From: a virus
Strand: one strand, 5' to 3'
Virus record (IMG/VR): IMGVR_UViG_3300006853_000025
Coordinates: 1 to 45,051 of that record
DNA length: 45,051 nt
Shown: positions 22,925-31,802 of the stretch, piece by piece
How the letters are laid out: every line of letters begins with the position of its first letter
How positions within the stretch are numbered: position 1 is the stretch's first letter
The notes under the pieces: generated by a model
What the model was told of the DNA's origin: nothing
Seen by the model: the letters and a program-made list of their open reading frames with translations, nothing else
Databases searched by the model: none
Translations under genes and position numbers: made by a program

Positions 22925-22933
22925 GAGATCGAC

Positions 22934-23569
22934 ATGAAGAACCGAACGTTTACTGGATGGATGCTTTTCTTGACGTGCTTCACACTGATCGCACTGTGTG
23001 TCGCGTACATGAGCACAGCGAGTGCGCAGACCGCGCCTACGGGGTCGCTGACCCTCAGTACTCGCGTCAACGCGAATGGCACGCTGACGCCCACGCTTGC
23101 ATGGAGTACCGCTCCCGCTGCGACATCCTGCACCGCATCGGGTGACGCTGCTTGGACCGGTACGAAGGCCGCATCTGGAACGCAGACGCTTGCGGACTTT
23201 CCGACTACGACGCCGAAGGCATACTCTCTCGTGTGTACGTGGCCATCGAACACCTCGGTGCTTCTGGCGTGGACACCTCCGACGCAGAATACTGATGGCA
23301 GCGCTCTAACGAATCTCGCAGGGTATCGTATCTCGTACGGTGTGTCCGCGACTGCGTTGAGTCAAACAGTGCAGGTGGCGAATCCCAGCCTGTCCGCGTA
23401 CACGATCGACAACCTGACTACGGGAGCGTGGTTCTTCGGGATCAAGGCTTATACAACGCAAGGGTCAGAGTCTGTACTGTCTAACGTTGTAAGCAAAACG
23501 ATTGCTCCGCCCGTGGAGTGGACGCAGTCGACTGGAGTCAAGGTGCCCAAAGCTCCGGTGCTGGAGTGA
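22934..23569 (+). CDS. secreted-type protein with fibronectin type III domain
   Basis: 211 residues. A Sec signal peptide (basic KNR, hydrophobic LFLTCFTLIALCVAYM, cleavage near ASAQ) is followed by a Ser/Thr-rich beta region with two Cys and an FnIII domain (VLLAWTPPTQNTDG, LAGYRISYG, YTIDNLTTGAWFFGIKAY). GGTAGGAGATCGAC precedes the ATG. Export is unusual for a gene between terminase and portal. It may be a surface or periplasmic protein, or a virion protein with an N-terminal anchor. Confidence 0.75.
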   Translation: MKNRTFTGWMLFLTCFTLIALCVAYMSTASAQTAPTGSLTLSTRVNANGTLTPTLAWSTAPAATSCTASGDAAWTGTKAASGTQTLADFPTTTPKAYSLVCTWPSNTSVLLAWTPPTQNTDGSALTNLAGYRISYGVSATALSQTVQVANPSLSAYTIDNLTTGAWFFGIKAYTTQGSESVLSNVVSKTIAPPVEWTQSTGVKVPKAPVLE

Positions 23570-23598
23570 TTTGAGTTTCTACAACAGAGGAGATGAAG

Positions 23599-24012
23599 AT
23601 GAACCTGTTCAAGCGATTCGGTCTTGCGCTGCTTCTGGCTGTCGGTCTTGGGACGACGGCCAATGCAGCGAACCTCACCACTCAGACGGTGAGTTCTGAC
23701 TTCACACTATCGCTCGCAGCTGCGGCAGGCGGAGGCGACGCGTTCCTGAACGATGGGCGCACGTTCTTCGTGGTCACGAACGGAGGCGGCTCCCCTATCA
23801 CGGTGACCGTCGGCGTTCAACACACTTCGATCAAGGTGCCGGGACTTGGTAGTGTGACGTTCGCTGCGATTCCTGTGACGGTCAACGCTGGAGTGACCAA
23901 GTGGATCGCAGTACCGAAGGGTCCGTACAACGACTCGAACGGTCGGGTGCAGATCACCTACAGCGGTGTCACGAGCGTGACAGTCGGAGCTGTGCGAGTT
24001 CCCGAGCTCTAA
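23599..24012 (+). CDS. decoration-like beta protein with signal peptide
   Basis: 137 residues from ATG 23599, 6 bases after AGAGGAG (an ATG at 23593 is too close to that site). Signal peptide MNLFKRFGLALLLAVGLGTT with NAA-type cleavage. The remainder (FLNDGRTFFVVTNGGGSPIT, GPYNDSNGRVQITYSGVTSV) matches the pattern of small beta-rich phage proteins found near capsid genes. The combination of that fold with a Sec signal is the oddity, shared with the neighbouring FnIII protein. Confidence 0.65.
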   Translation: MNLFKRFGLALLLAVGLGTTANAANLTTQTVSSDFTLSLAAAAGGGDAFLNDGRTFFVVTNGGGSPITVTVGVQHTSIKVPGLGSVTFAAIPVTVNAGVTKWIAVPKGPYNDSNGRVQITYSGVTSVTVGAVRVPEL

Positions 24013-24024
24013 AAGGAGCGCCTC

Positions 24025-25905
24025 ATGCCGACGAAACCGAAGGGCGCTGGTCTGCTGCGTGTCATGTCAGCAGTCGGCGCGACTACGCGGGCCCTCATCG
24101 CGAAGCTGCATGGGCAGCAGTTCGATGGTGCTCGCGATCTGTACGACGTGTGCGGGTATCCTCGTGCGCTGATGCCATCTGACTACGAGGGCGCGTATCT
24201 ACGCGGCGATATCGCCGCACGCATCTTGGACGCATTTCCGGATGCGACGTGGAGAGAGTCCCCTGTCATCAAGGCTGAGAGCGACAAGACAGGAGAGGGC
24301 GCATTCAAGAAGGCCGTGGATGCGCTGGCCGAGGAGACGAAGCTCTGGTACGCACTCAGTCGTTTGGATCGGCTAGCCGGCATGGGGCACTACGGAGTCA
24401 TGTTGATAGGCATGGCGGGCGCAGAGCCTCTTACTGAGCCTGTGAGGGGCAAGTCCGAGAAGATCATCTACCTGTCTCCGCACAGTGAGCGCAGTGCAGA
24501 CGTGACTCGTTGGGATGACAACGCAACGAGCCCGCGCTTCGGCAAGCCTGAACTTTACAACCTCACGATCGGCGTGGGGCGCACAGGGCAAGGAGGCGGA
24601 GAGCGTCGCGTCACGGTGCATCACTCTCGAGTGATTCATGTGGCTGAGAAGGCGTTGAGTGATGAGGCTATCGGACAGCCTCGTCTGGAGCGCATCTGGA
24701 ACAGGCTGATGGATCTGGACAAGACTCTCGGTGGATCGGCTGAGGTCTACTGGCAAAACGCCGCCATGATCCGTGCGTGGGTCGCAGATCCTGAGGTCGA
24801 GTGGGATCCTAAGGAGCAGGAGGATATGAAGGCTCAGCTCGAAGAGCTCATGCACGGCCTGCGCCGTGACGTTCGCCTGCGCGGTGTTGCGCCCGAAGTG
24901 CTTTCGGGCAATCCCACAGATCCTACGGGAGTGTTCGATAAGCTCATCGATATCATCGCAGGCGCGCAGGGAATCCCGAAGCGCATTCTCATAGGCTCGG
25001 AGCGCGGCGAACTCAGCTCTGAGCAGGATGAAGTGAACTGGGCCTCGCGTATCCAAGAGCGTCGCAAGCACTATGCGGAGCCTCTGGTGATTCGTCCGTT
25101 CATCGACCGATGCATTGAGTACGGTATCTTGAAGATGCCGGAAGGCGGCAAGTACATTGTTGAGTGGGCCAATGCCGACGCGCTCGGTGAGCAGAGCAAG
25201 GCGGAAGTCGCAGAGCGGAAGTCTAACGCGCTACGGAACTACGTGAGCACTCCAGGCGCAGAGTTCGTTGTGCCGCAGGAAGAGTTCCGCACGTCGTTCC
25301 TCGGCCTCGATCCTGTGAGCCAGTACACTGGCGAAGCGCTCGAAGGCCGCGAGGCTCCGGTCGATGAAAGCAACCCTGAGGTCGCTGATGAGTTTGCACA
25401 GAACAGACTAAAGGCGAATGCGAAGCCTCGCACGCTCTATGTGAGGCGCAACGTCCTCAACGCGAAGGACATCTTGCGTTGGGCGTCAGAGCAAGGATTT
25501 GCTAGCGTCGTGCCGGGCGATGAGATGCACGTGACTATCGCCTATAGCGAGCAGCCTGTCGATTGGCTCAAGGTGGGCGAGTCGTATAGTCAGGAGCGCG
25601 ACGGTTCTATGCGTGTCGCACCAGGGGGCGCGCGTCTTGTCGAAGAGCTGGGCTCAGATGACGCTATCGTTCTCATGTTCACCAGCTCCGAGCTTAGCTG
25701 GCGCTGGTTCCACATCAAGGAGTGCGGAGCTTCGTGGAAGTATGGCGAGGACTACCAGCCCCACATCACGATCACCTACGAGGGAGATCCGGAGCTGGAC
25801 CTTACCAGAATCGAGCCGTACAGAGGACCGATAGTCCTCGGACCTGAGATCTTCGAAGAGGTAGTCGACGACTGGTCGTCTGACCTCGAAGAGGTGAGCG
25901 CGTGA
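24025..25905 (+). CDS. portal protein (DUF1073-like) fused to an Acb1-type anti-CBASS domain
   Basis: 626 residues. Residues about 1-450 form a DUF1073-type portal (GDIAARILDAFPDATWRESP, AGAQGIPKRILIGSERGELS, VNWASRIQERR), the dodecameric DNA gate of the head. From about residue 470 the sequence changes to a two-histidine phosphoesterase domain: RTLYVRRNVLNAKDILRWA, MHVTIAYSEQPVDW (H502, T504), WRWFHIKECGASWKYG and PHITITYE (H580, T582). Acb1 enzymes hydrolyse cyclic oligonucleotide signals of CBASS defence, and portal-Acb1 fusions are known in this family. Both HxT motifs are intact. Confidence 0.88.
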   Translation: MPTKPKGAGLLRVMSAVGATTRALIAKLHGQQFDGARDLYDVCGYPRALMPSDYEGAYLRGDIAARILDAFPDATWRESPVIKAESDKTGEGAFKKAVDALAEETKLWYALSRLDRLAGMGHYGVMLIGMAGAEPLTEPVRGKSEKIIYLSPHSERSADVTRWDDNATSPRFGKPELYNLTIGVGRTGQGGGERRVTVHHSRVIHVAEKALSDEAIGQPRLERIWNRLMDLDKTLGGSAEVYWQNAAMIRAWVADPEVEWDPKEQEDMKAQLEELMHGLRRDVRLRGVAPEVLSGNPTDPTGVFDKLIDIIAGAQGIPKRILIGSERGELSSEQDEVNWASRIQERRKHYAEPLVIRPFIDRCIEYGILKMPEGGKYIVEWANADALGEQSKAEVAERKSNALRNYVSTPGAEFVVPQEEFRTSFLGLDPVSQYTGEALEGREAPVDESNPEVADEFAQNRLKANAKPRTLYVRRNVLNAKDILRWASEQGFASVVPGDEMHVTIAYSEQPVDWLKVGESYSQERDGSMRVAPGGARLVEELGSDDAIVLMFTSSELSWRWFHIKECGASWKYGEDYQPHITITYEGDPELDLTRIEPYRGPIVLGPEIFEEVVDDWSSDLEEVSA

Positions 25906-26756
25906 TGCATAGTCACGTGCATACGAACGACGTATTCCGCGTTGATCCGACGCGGACTACTTCGTTGCGCCAGCGATTCGAGAGCGACCTTGCGCGTCGA
26001 TTCGAGAAGCTGAAGCGCCTCGTTACGCAGGTCGTAGAGAACGACAACGGCTTCGGGCTTGCTACAAATGCCGGCAGGTTCGCGTTTGATAGCGATGCGC
26101 AGAAGGCCACAGCGTTCATGCGATGGCTGCGTGAGCAAGCGCGTTCAGGAGTGCTGGAGGTCAAAGAGGGCGAAGCGATCGCCTCTGTGAAGAAGCCTTG
26201 GACCAACAAGTACATCACATCGGCGTATCAGAAGGGGGTGGCGAACGCGGCGTCGAAGCTGAAGGGCGCAGGGGCGAGGGTTTCCGACAAGTGGATAGAC
26301 GCCTCGTTCTTTCGTCCGGTACATGCGGATCGTATCGCGCAGATCTACACGCGAACGTATCGTGATCTTGAAGGCATCACAAAGGAGATGGACAGGCGCA
26401 TCAGTCAGACGTTGGCGCTTGGACTTGCTGAGGGCAGAAGTCCGAAGGATTTGGCACGCGAGCTGAACCAGACGATAGAATCGATTGGCATCACGCGCGC
26501 GCGTACGCTCGCACGCACGGAGGTAATCGCGGCGCACAGCGAGGCCAATCTCACAGCGTTCGAAGAGGCTGGAGTGGAGGGCGTTGAGGTCGAGGCGGAA
26601 CTTAGCACGGCGACCGATGCGTGTCCGCTTTGCGAGGCGCTTGAAGGCAACGTGTACACGATAGCTGAGGCGCGCGGGCTGATACCAGTTCATCCGAACT
26701 GTCGCTGCGCTTGGACACCGAAGATAGTGAATGGCACGGGCATCGAACTGAGGTAA
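25902..26756 (+). CDS. head morphogenesis protein, SPP1 gp7/Mu gpF-like
   Basis: 284 residues from GTG 25902, overlapping the portal stop (ATG 25905 is an alternative). The C-terminus ATDACPLCEALEGNVYTIAE and IPVHPNCRCAWTP is the diagnostic Cys/His end of the Mu gpF-like family, preceded by a helical part with RARTLARTEVIAAHSEAN. These proteins are minor head components made next to the portal and assist head assembly or DNA ejection. Confidence 0.9.
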   Translation: MMHSHVHTNDVFRVDPTRTTSLRQRFESDLARRFEKLKRLVTQVVENDNGFGLATNAGRFAFDSDAQKATAFMRWLREQARSGVLEVKEGEAIASVKKPWTNKYITSAYQKGVANAASKLKGAGARVSDKWIDASFFRPVHADRIAQIYTRTYRDLEGITKEMDRRISQTLALGLAEGRSPKDLARELNQTIESIGITRARTLARTEVIAAHSEANLTAFEEAGVEGVEVEAELSTATDACPLCEALEGNVYTIAEARGLIPVHPNCRCAWTPKIVNGTGIELR

Positions 26757-26761
26757 TGGCA

Positions 26762-27982
26762 ATGAGCAGTAAGACAGCGGTGTTCGGCGCACTCAAGATA
26801 CACGCCGACAAGATCCGTCAGGAGACATTCGACGGGCGTCCACACACAGTCTTGCCTGCGATCATCGCGATCGATGGCGTGATGAATGGCGCGAAGGTCA
26901 CCGCCGAAGAGCTTGGGAAGTACGTCGATAGTTGGAATGGCCGGCCAATTCCGTTGCTCCATCCGCAGAAGGCCGGCGAACCGGTGAGCGCTAATCTACC
27001 GGATGTTCTTGAGCGCAGAGTGGGCACCGTATTCAATGCGTCTATGGATGGCGACGCATTGAAGGCTGAGTTCTGGATTGACAACGAGCGCATGGATCGC
27101 ATAGGGGAGACTAGTATGCTCTCCAACATGGTGGAGGGCAGGGTCGTCATGGAGGTCAGCACAGCATACTTCTGCGACGTCGTCTTGAACGTCGGAGAGT
27201 ACAAGGGTAAGAAGCATGAGGTCGAGCACAGAAATCTGCGGCCCGACCATGTGGCTCTGCTGCCCGAAGAGATCGGGGCATGCAGCGTAGGTGATGGGTG
27301 CGGGGTTCCCCGCGTAAACAAACTGAGGTTCACTATGAACGAGGCACTGAAGACACTGATGAAGGCGCTTGGCCTTCAGACGAACTGCGCGGCGGACAAT
27401 ACTGCCGAGATCGCAGCCAACGTGCTGAAGATTGCCGAGAAGCTGAAGGCGAACGGCAAGCTCACTGGCAAGCAGTTCGAATCGCTGGCCGAAATGGACG
27501 AGGAGCAGCGCGGCATGGTCGGCGCCATCCTCGGCGCTATGGGCGAAGCCGACAAGGCTGCGGCCAAGGCGGCGAAGGCCAAGGCGAAGGACAACGCTGC
27601 GGATGACGAAGAGGACTACACGGAGGAAGAGCCGGCGAAGAACAAGGCCAAGACCAACGGTCGCGAACCGGTGATGATGTCGACCAAGGATATCAACGCG
27701 CTGATCGACAAGCGTGTCACCGAGGGCGTGGAGGCTCGTGAGCGCGCGTCGGTCGTGGAGACGATCAAGGCCAATTCGGCCAACACCTTCGATGACGACG
27801 AGCTGCAGGGCATGTCGCTCGCTGCGCTGCAGAAGTACGAGAAGTCGCTGCGTCCGGTGGACTACTCCGGCCAGGGCGGCTTCGCGACCCATCAGGGCAC
27901 GCAGCTGACGAAGCACAAGCCGCTTCTTCTGAACCACGGCGTTCTCACTGCGCCGAAGAAGGAAGCGGCGAAGGCCAACTGA
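26762..27982 (+). CDS. DUF2213 prohead protease-scaffold fusion
   Basis: 406 residues from ATG 26762, 7 bases after GAGGT; ATG 26756 (TAATG) is possible. The N-terminal about 200 residues match DUF2213, a prohead protease-like domain (RPIPLLHPQKAGE, VVMEVSTAYFCDVV, HVALLPEEIGACSVGDGCG). The C-terminal half is helical and rich in Ala/Lys/Glu (AEIAANVLKIAEKLKANGKL, ADKAAAKAAKAKAKDNAADD), typical of a scaffold. Located directly before decoration and capsid genes. It should template the prohead and then be cleaved. Confidence 0.82.
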   Translation: MSSKTAVFGALKIHADKIRQETFDGRPHTVLPAIIAIDGVMNGAKVTAEELGKYVDSWNGRPIPLLHPQKAGEPVSANLPDVLERRVGTVFNASMDGDALKAEFWIDNERMDRIGETSMLSNMVEGRVVMEVSTAYFCDVVLNVGEYKGKKHEVEHRNLRPDHVALLPEEIGACSVGDGCGVPRVNKLRFTMNEALKTLMKALGLQTNCAADNTAEIAANVLKIAEKLKANGKLTGKQFESLAEMDEEQRGMVGAILGAMGEADKAAAKAAKAKAKDNAADDEEDYTEEEPAKNKAKTNGREPVMMSTKDINALIDKRVTEGVEARERASVVETIKANSANTFDDDELQGMSLAALQKYEKSLRPVDYSGQGGFATHQGTQLTKHKPLLLNHGVLTAPKKEAAKAN

Positions 27983-28044
27983 TTCCGATTCGAGTGCAGA
28001 GCTGATTCGATTTCGCCAAACACACCTTTAAGGAGGTAACGCAA

Positions 28045-28497
28045 ATGGCGAGCAAAGATACTCCGAAGACCATTCTGCTGGGCGGTTGCCACGGTCTTCA
28101 GCGCGAGGGCAAGGCTGGCGGGGCGATCACGCCCGGCATGTTGCTGAACATTCGCGCGCTTGCAGCCGTCGTCGCACACAACGAAGCCGGACAGGAATGT
28201 CAGGCGGCGTTTGCGATCGAGAACGATTTCGTCGGCAAGGGCATCAGCGATGCCTACGCGAACGGCGAGCAGGTGCGCTACGGCGTTCTGCCCGACGGTG
28301 AGCGAGTGTACGCTCTCGTCGCCGCGTCGCAGAACATCGCTCTCGGCGATCTGCTGACGTCGAACGGTGATGGCATGCTGAAGGAAGCCGGTGCGACCGA
28401 CTTCGTTATCGGCATCGCACGTTCGGTGCTCGTGACCGGTGTCGGCGTGACGGGCCGCATCATCCTCGAGATCGCCAAGGGTCGCGGCATCGCGTAG
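28045..28497 (+). CDS. capsid decoration/cement protein
   Basis: 150 residues, with a near-perfect ribosome-binding site (AAGGAGGTAACGCAA), as expected for an abundant virion protein. Beta-rich with Gly turns: GGCHGLQREGKAGGAITPGM, EQVRYGVLPDGERVYALV, NIALGDLLTSNGDGML. Position (protease, this, major capsid) and pattern fit a cement protein. Not confirmed by fold. Confidence 0.75.
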   Translation: MASKDTPKTILLGGCHGLQREGKAGGAITPGMLLNIRALAAVVAHNEAGQECQAAFAIENDFVGKGISDAYANGEQVRYGVLPDGERVYALVAASQNIALGDLLTSNGDGMLKEAGATDFVIGIARSVLVTGVGVTGRIILEIAKGRGIA

Positions 28498-28550
28498 CCT
28501 GGGTCTTCAGTCCGCAACGTTTCGTTTCACATCGACAGGAGAAGGTTCAA

Positions 28551-29654
28551 ATGCCAAGAGCAATTTCTGCGGCAGTGCGCGCGGCAGCGTCCGGCGCAAT
28601 GATTCTGCCGTTCGGCGGGAGCGGTATCGACAGCGAGGCCAAGGTGCTCGCGTCGCGACCGTACATCAACGAAGAGGGGCACCCGTGCATCACGGTCAAC
28701 ACCGGGCAGCTCGACGAGAACGGGATGCCTGTCTACCGTGAGCAGCGCATTCACGTCAATGCGACGCTGCGCAAGGATGAGTGGCTGCGCCTCGATGACG
28801 TGCTGATCACTGCTGCTCGTGAGCGTCTGGTGATCGTCGAGGATCTGCGCGCGGCCGGACTGACGTACAGCGTCGGCGGTCTGGGCGTGCTGATCAGCGA
28901 GTGGGAGAAGAGCTCGGAGATCACGGATGCCGAGGTCACTATGGATGGCGAGTCGGAGACGGATGGCGACCGTCAAGAGTTCGGGCTGAACGGTGTACCG
29001 ATTCCCGTCATTCAGAAGCGCTTCAAGATCGGTGAGCGCGTGCTGATGGCGAGCCGTACCCGTGGCGCGGCACTCGATGTGACGACTGGCGTGGAGGCGG
29101 CGCGTGCCGTGGCTCGTACGTCGGAGAGCATCGTGTTCAACGGCACGACGATGGGCTCGGTGGTCAGCGATGGCAACACCTACCAGATCTACGGCCTGCG
29201 CACGTTCCCGGATCGTGCGACGTTCGATCTGGCGGACTGGGCCAATGCGGCGACGACGCCTCAGGCGATTCTGGACGACATCCTCGCCATGATCAAGCTC
29301 CTGGAAACTCAGGAGCGCAAGTTTGGGCCGTTCACGCTGTACATTCCTGGCGCGTTCGCACACCGCTTCCGCGAGGACTTCAAGGCGAACGGCGATCGCA
29401 CGCTGATGCAGCGTGTGCTGGCGATCGAGTCCATCGCTGCGGTTCGTGTGGCGGATGCGCTGCCGGCGGATCAGGTGATCTTGATCGAACTGGATCGCGG
29501 TACGATCGATCTGGCGGTTGCATCGGATCTGAGCAACATCCAGTGGGGCTCGCCGTCTGGTTGGACCAACTACTTCCAGACGTTCGCAGCGTGGGCTCCG
29601 CGTCTGAAGGCGGACTTCGACGGCCACTGTGGCATTTGCCACGGCACGGTCTGA
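28551..29654 (+). CDS. major capsid protein (HK97-fold, encapsulin-like group)
   Basis: 367 residues. Position after protease/scaffold and decoration genes, length, and an E-loop-like N-terminus followed by a P-domain-like long helix support the call. Recognisable stretches are RTRGAALDVTTGVEAARAVA, SIVFNGTTMGSV, LIELDRGTIDLAVASDL and WTNYFQTFAAWAPRLK. The group resembles encapsulin-like capsid proteins, but this is from pattern, not alignment. GACAGGAGAAGGTTCAA precedes the ATG. Confidence 0.85.
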   Translation: MPRAISAAVRAAASGAMILPFGGSGIDSEAKVLASRPYINEEGHPCITVNTGQLDENGMPVYREQRIHVNATLRKDEWLRLDDVLITAARERLVIVEDLRAAGLTYSVGGLGVLISEWEKSSEITDAEVTMDGESETDGDRQEFGLNGVPIPVIQKRFKIGERVLMASRTRGAALDVTTGVEAARAVARTSESIVFNGTTMGSVVSDGNTYQIYGLRTFPDRATFDLADWANAATTPQAILDDILAMIKLLETQERKFGPFTLYIPGAFAHRFREDFKANGDRTLMQRVLAIESIAAVRVADALPADQVILIELDRGTIDLAVASDLSNIQWGSPSGWTNYFQTFAAWAPRLKADFDGHCGICHGTV

Positions 29655-29689
29655 TCTGAGTCGCTGATCACAACGCTTAGGAGAATCCC

Positions 29690-29902
29690 ATGCTGGTGCG
29701 AGTGAAAGAGGGCCGACGTCACAACGGCCGAAACGAGAAGGGCGTACACACTGTGTACGAGGCAGGCGCCACTCTCGAAGTGACGAGCACGCAGTTCGAG
29801 GCTTTCAAGGACAAGCTCGAACCGGTCAATAAGGAAGAGCCGAAGAAGCTTGTCAAGGAAGAAGACGACAAGAACTTCAAGGGCAAGGGCGAGAAGAAGT
29901 AG
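29690..29902 (+). CDS. small hypothetical virion-module protein
   Basis: 70 residues with TTAGGAGAATCCC upstream. A short beta part (MLVRVKEGRRHNGRN, GATLEVTSTQFEAF) is followed by a Lys/Glu-rich tail (KEEPKKLVKEEDDKNFKGKG). Located between capsid and connector genes. Perhaps a capsid accessory; function unknown. Confidence 0.65.
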   Translation: MLVRVKEGRRHNGRNEKGVHTVYEAGATLEVTSTQFEAFKDKLEPVNKEEPKKLVKEEDDKNFKGKGEKK

Positions 29903-29911
29903 GAGACGACC

Positions 29912-30274
29912 ATGGCCGTTACCGTCGCAGATGTGCGGTTGATTTACGCGGGCTCGGCGAGCGATGCTCAAATCACCGCTGCCATTACAGATGTAGGATT
30001 GTTGGCAGCGGCATGTCTTGCTGCGATCTCGGATGTAGCAGTTCGAGATGCCGTGCAGAAATACTTGGCCGCACATCTGCTGACGATCGTTGACAGCAAT
30101 GGTGCTGGCGTCGCCCAGTCTTCAAGTCTTGGCGATGCCTCTGACTCCTACTCAGTCGGCGCCCTTGGAAAAGGGTTGCGGGCTAGTGCGTATGGCCAGA
30201 TGGCCATAGCGTTGGATCCGAACGACTGCGTGAGCAAGATAGGGAATCCGCGTGCTACATTTCAGAGGGTCTGA
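29912..30274 (+). CDS. head-tail adaptor (DUF4054-like)
   Basis: 120 residues. Helical start (VTVADVRLIYAGSASDAQI, VRDAVQKYLAAHLLTI), then SSLGDASDSYSVG and AYGQMAIALDPNDC, the pattern of DUF4054-type adaptor proteins of siphovirus necks. Position after the capsid and before closure/tail-completion genes agrees. TAGGAGACGACC precedes the ATG. Confidence 0.75.
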   Translation: MAVTVADVRLIYAGSASDAQITAAITDVGLLAAACLAAISDVAVRDAVQKYLAAHLLTIVDSNGAGVAQSSSLGDASDSYSVGALGKGLRASAYGQMAIALDPNDCVSKIGNPRATFQRV

Positions 30275-30276
30275 AG

Positions 30277-30603
30277 ATGGCTTCGTACAAGCGGCACATG
30301 CGTGAGCAGATTACGTACTGGCCTCCGGCTGGTAACGACGGCTTCGGTGGCACCGGATACGGTGCGCCGCAGTCTCGACTGTGCCGCTGGCAGGACGACG
30401 CGACGTTGTTCAGGGATGCTCAAGGGCGGGAGGTGACGAGTCAGTCTGTTGTGTATGTCGACAGTCCAGTGGTGAACGGTGGAAAACTGTTTCGCGGTAT
30501 TAGCGTTGCAGGGACTCCACCCGCAGGATCGTTAGAGATACGGCAGGTCGGCGACTCACCGAATCTGGTTCAGTCTTTGTCGCTTACGAAGGTGTATCTG
30601 TGA
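30277..30603 (+). CDS. head closure/stopper-like protein
   Basis: 108 residues, small beta protein (ITYWPPAGNDGFGGTGYG, LEIRQVGDSPNLVQ). Second in the neck-gene series adaptor, this, gp10-like, terminator. It overlaps the next start by 4 bases. Role by position mainly. Confidence 0.6.
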   Translation: MASYKRHMREQITYWPPAGNDGFGGTGYGAPQSRLCRWQDDATLFRDAQGREVTSQSVVYVDSPVVNGGKLFRGISVAGTPPAGSLEIRQVGDSPNLVQSLSLTKVYL

Positions 30604-30950
30604 ATGCCGGGAAAGTAGAAGGGCTGCAAGTCGTTCTTGGCAATCTGGATCGTCAGATCAGCAGCATAGAAGGACGCACGATGGCTGGTCTGCTGGAAGC
30701 GGGCTTGCAGGTTCAACGGGTGGCACAGGAGCGTACGCCCGTTGACACCGGCAATCTGAAGAACAGCGCTTTCACACGGAAGGAAGGAGAGATGTCGGTG
30801 CTCGTAGGATTCAACGCTGCATATGCGGTGTTCGTCCACGAAAACTTGGAGGCGAAGCATCCGACAGGTCAGGCGAAGTTTTTGGAATCGGCGCTGCGAG
30901 ACAATCGCGACGCCATACTGCGCATCATTCAAGAGAGGGCGAAGGTATGA
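30600..30950 (+). CDS. HK97 gp10-like neck/tail-completion protein
   Basis: 116 residues from GTG 30600. RTPVDTGNLKNSAF, VGFNAAYAVFVHEN and HPTGQAKFLESALRDNRD are hallmark stretches of the HK97 gp10 family. It acts in joining head and tail. Both ends overlap neighbours by 4 bases. Confidence 0.85.
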   Translation: MNAGKVEGLQVVLGNLDRQISSIEGRTMAGLLEAGLQVQRVAQERTPVDTGNLKNSAFTRKEGEMSVLVGFNAAYAVFVHENLEAKHPTGQAKFLESALRDNRDAILRIIQERAKV

Positions 30951-31369
30951 CGACGCCTGCTGTAGAGTTGGCTCAGTTTCTAGCGGACAACGGTATCGGG
31001 CAGCGTGGAGGTGACACTCAGTGGTCCGTTCATGTTTCTCGTGAGCCTGCGGCGCCAGATGACGTAGTGACGTTGTACGATACTGGAGGCGGCGAGCCTC
31101 CGTCTATCAACAGCAATCTACGCGAGTTCGCTTTGCAGGTGCGCGTCCGTAGCACAGACTACGTTGCAGGCATTGCACGTCACCAGTTGATCTTCAACTT
31201 GTTTGCGCAGCCGGATGCGGTGACGTTAGGCGTCGCACTCGAACGGAATATCGGTGCTAACAGATACGTCGGCATCTGGGTGACTGGAGAGGTCACGCAC
31301 ATCGGACGTGATGAGAACGATAGGTTTCTGCTAACGGCGAATTACGAGCTTCATCGAAAACCACTGTAG
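30947..31369 (+). CDS. tail terminator-like protein
   Basis: 140 residues. The start overlaps the gp10-like stop (ATGA) with AGGGCGAAGGT in front. Features VELAQFLADNGIGQRGGD, VVTLYDTGGGEPPS and GIWVTGEVTHIGRDENDRF match the pattern of minor capsid/tail-terminator proteins that cap the tail tube. It directly precedes the tail-tube gene. Confidence 0.72.
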   Translation: MTTPAVELAQFLADNGIGQRGGDTQWSVHVSREPAAPDDVVTLYDTGGGEPPSINSNLREFALQVRVRSTDYVAGIARHQLIFNLFAQPDAVTLGVALERNIGANRYVGIWVTGEVTHIGRDENDRFLLTANYELHRKPL

Positions 31370-31378
31370 GAGTTGACC

Positions 31379-31786
31379 ATGTATAACGGTCGTGCATTCA
31401 AGATCATGAGAGGCACCGTTGCTGCGCCTCTCGGCGTCATCGCTGCTGTGCGCACGAAGAGCGCCACGCGCGCGCGTGAGCCGGTGGACGTGACGAACGA
31501 TGACAGCAGCGGCAATCGTACGCTGCTGCCGGAGCCGGGCGTGCGTTCGGTCGATGTTCAGGTGGAGGGCGTGGCCGACTTGGCCAACTACAACTGGATG
31601 ATCACGACGTGGCTCGGGAACCTGCACTCCGCCATCTTCATACAGAACGCCGATGGTTCGACGGAAGAGGCCGCGGACGGGTTCTTCCTGAACAGCCTGG
31701 AGCACTCGGGTGAGTCTGCTGGCGACGTCGCGTTCACTGCTCAGTTCATGTCGAGCGGCGCCATCACCTACACACCGGCGCCGTAA
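31379..31786 (+). CDS. major tail (tube) protein
   Basis: 135 residues from ATG 31379 after TAGGAGTTGACC (a TTG at 31373 is too close to the site). Beta-rich: RAFKIMRGTVAAPLGVIAAV, LLPEPGVRSVDVQVEGVAD, EHSGESAGDVAFTAQFMSSG. Size and place (after terminator, before chaperones and tape measure) fit the tail-tube subunit. Confidence 0.8.
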   Translation: MYNGRAFKIMRGTVAAPLGVIAAVRTKSATRAREPVDVTNDDSSGNRTLLPEPGVRSVDVQVEGVADLANYNWMITTWLGNLHSAIFIQNADGSTEEAADGFFLNSLEHSGESAGDVAFTAQFMSSGAITYTPAP

Positions 31787-31802
31787 GGCCCAGGTTAGCA
31801 GC

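Noticed and set aside
28527-29642. Long minus-strand frame opposite the major capsid gene
   Set aside because: Arg/His-rich shadow created by the codon usage of the capsid gene.
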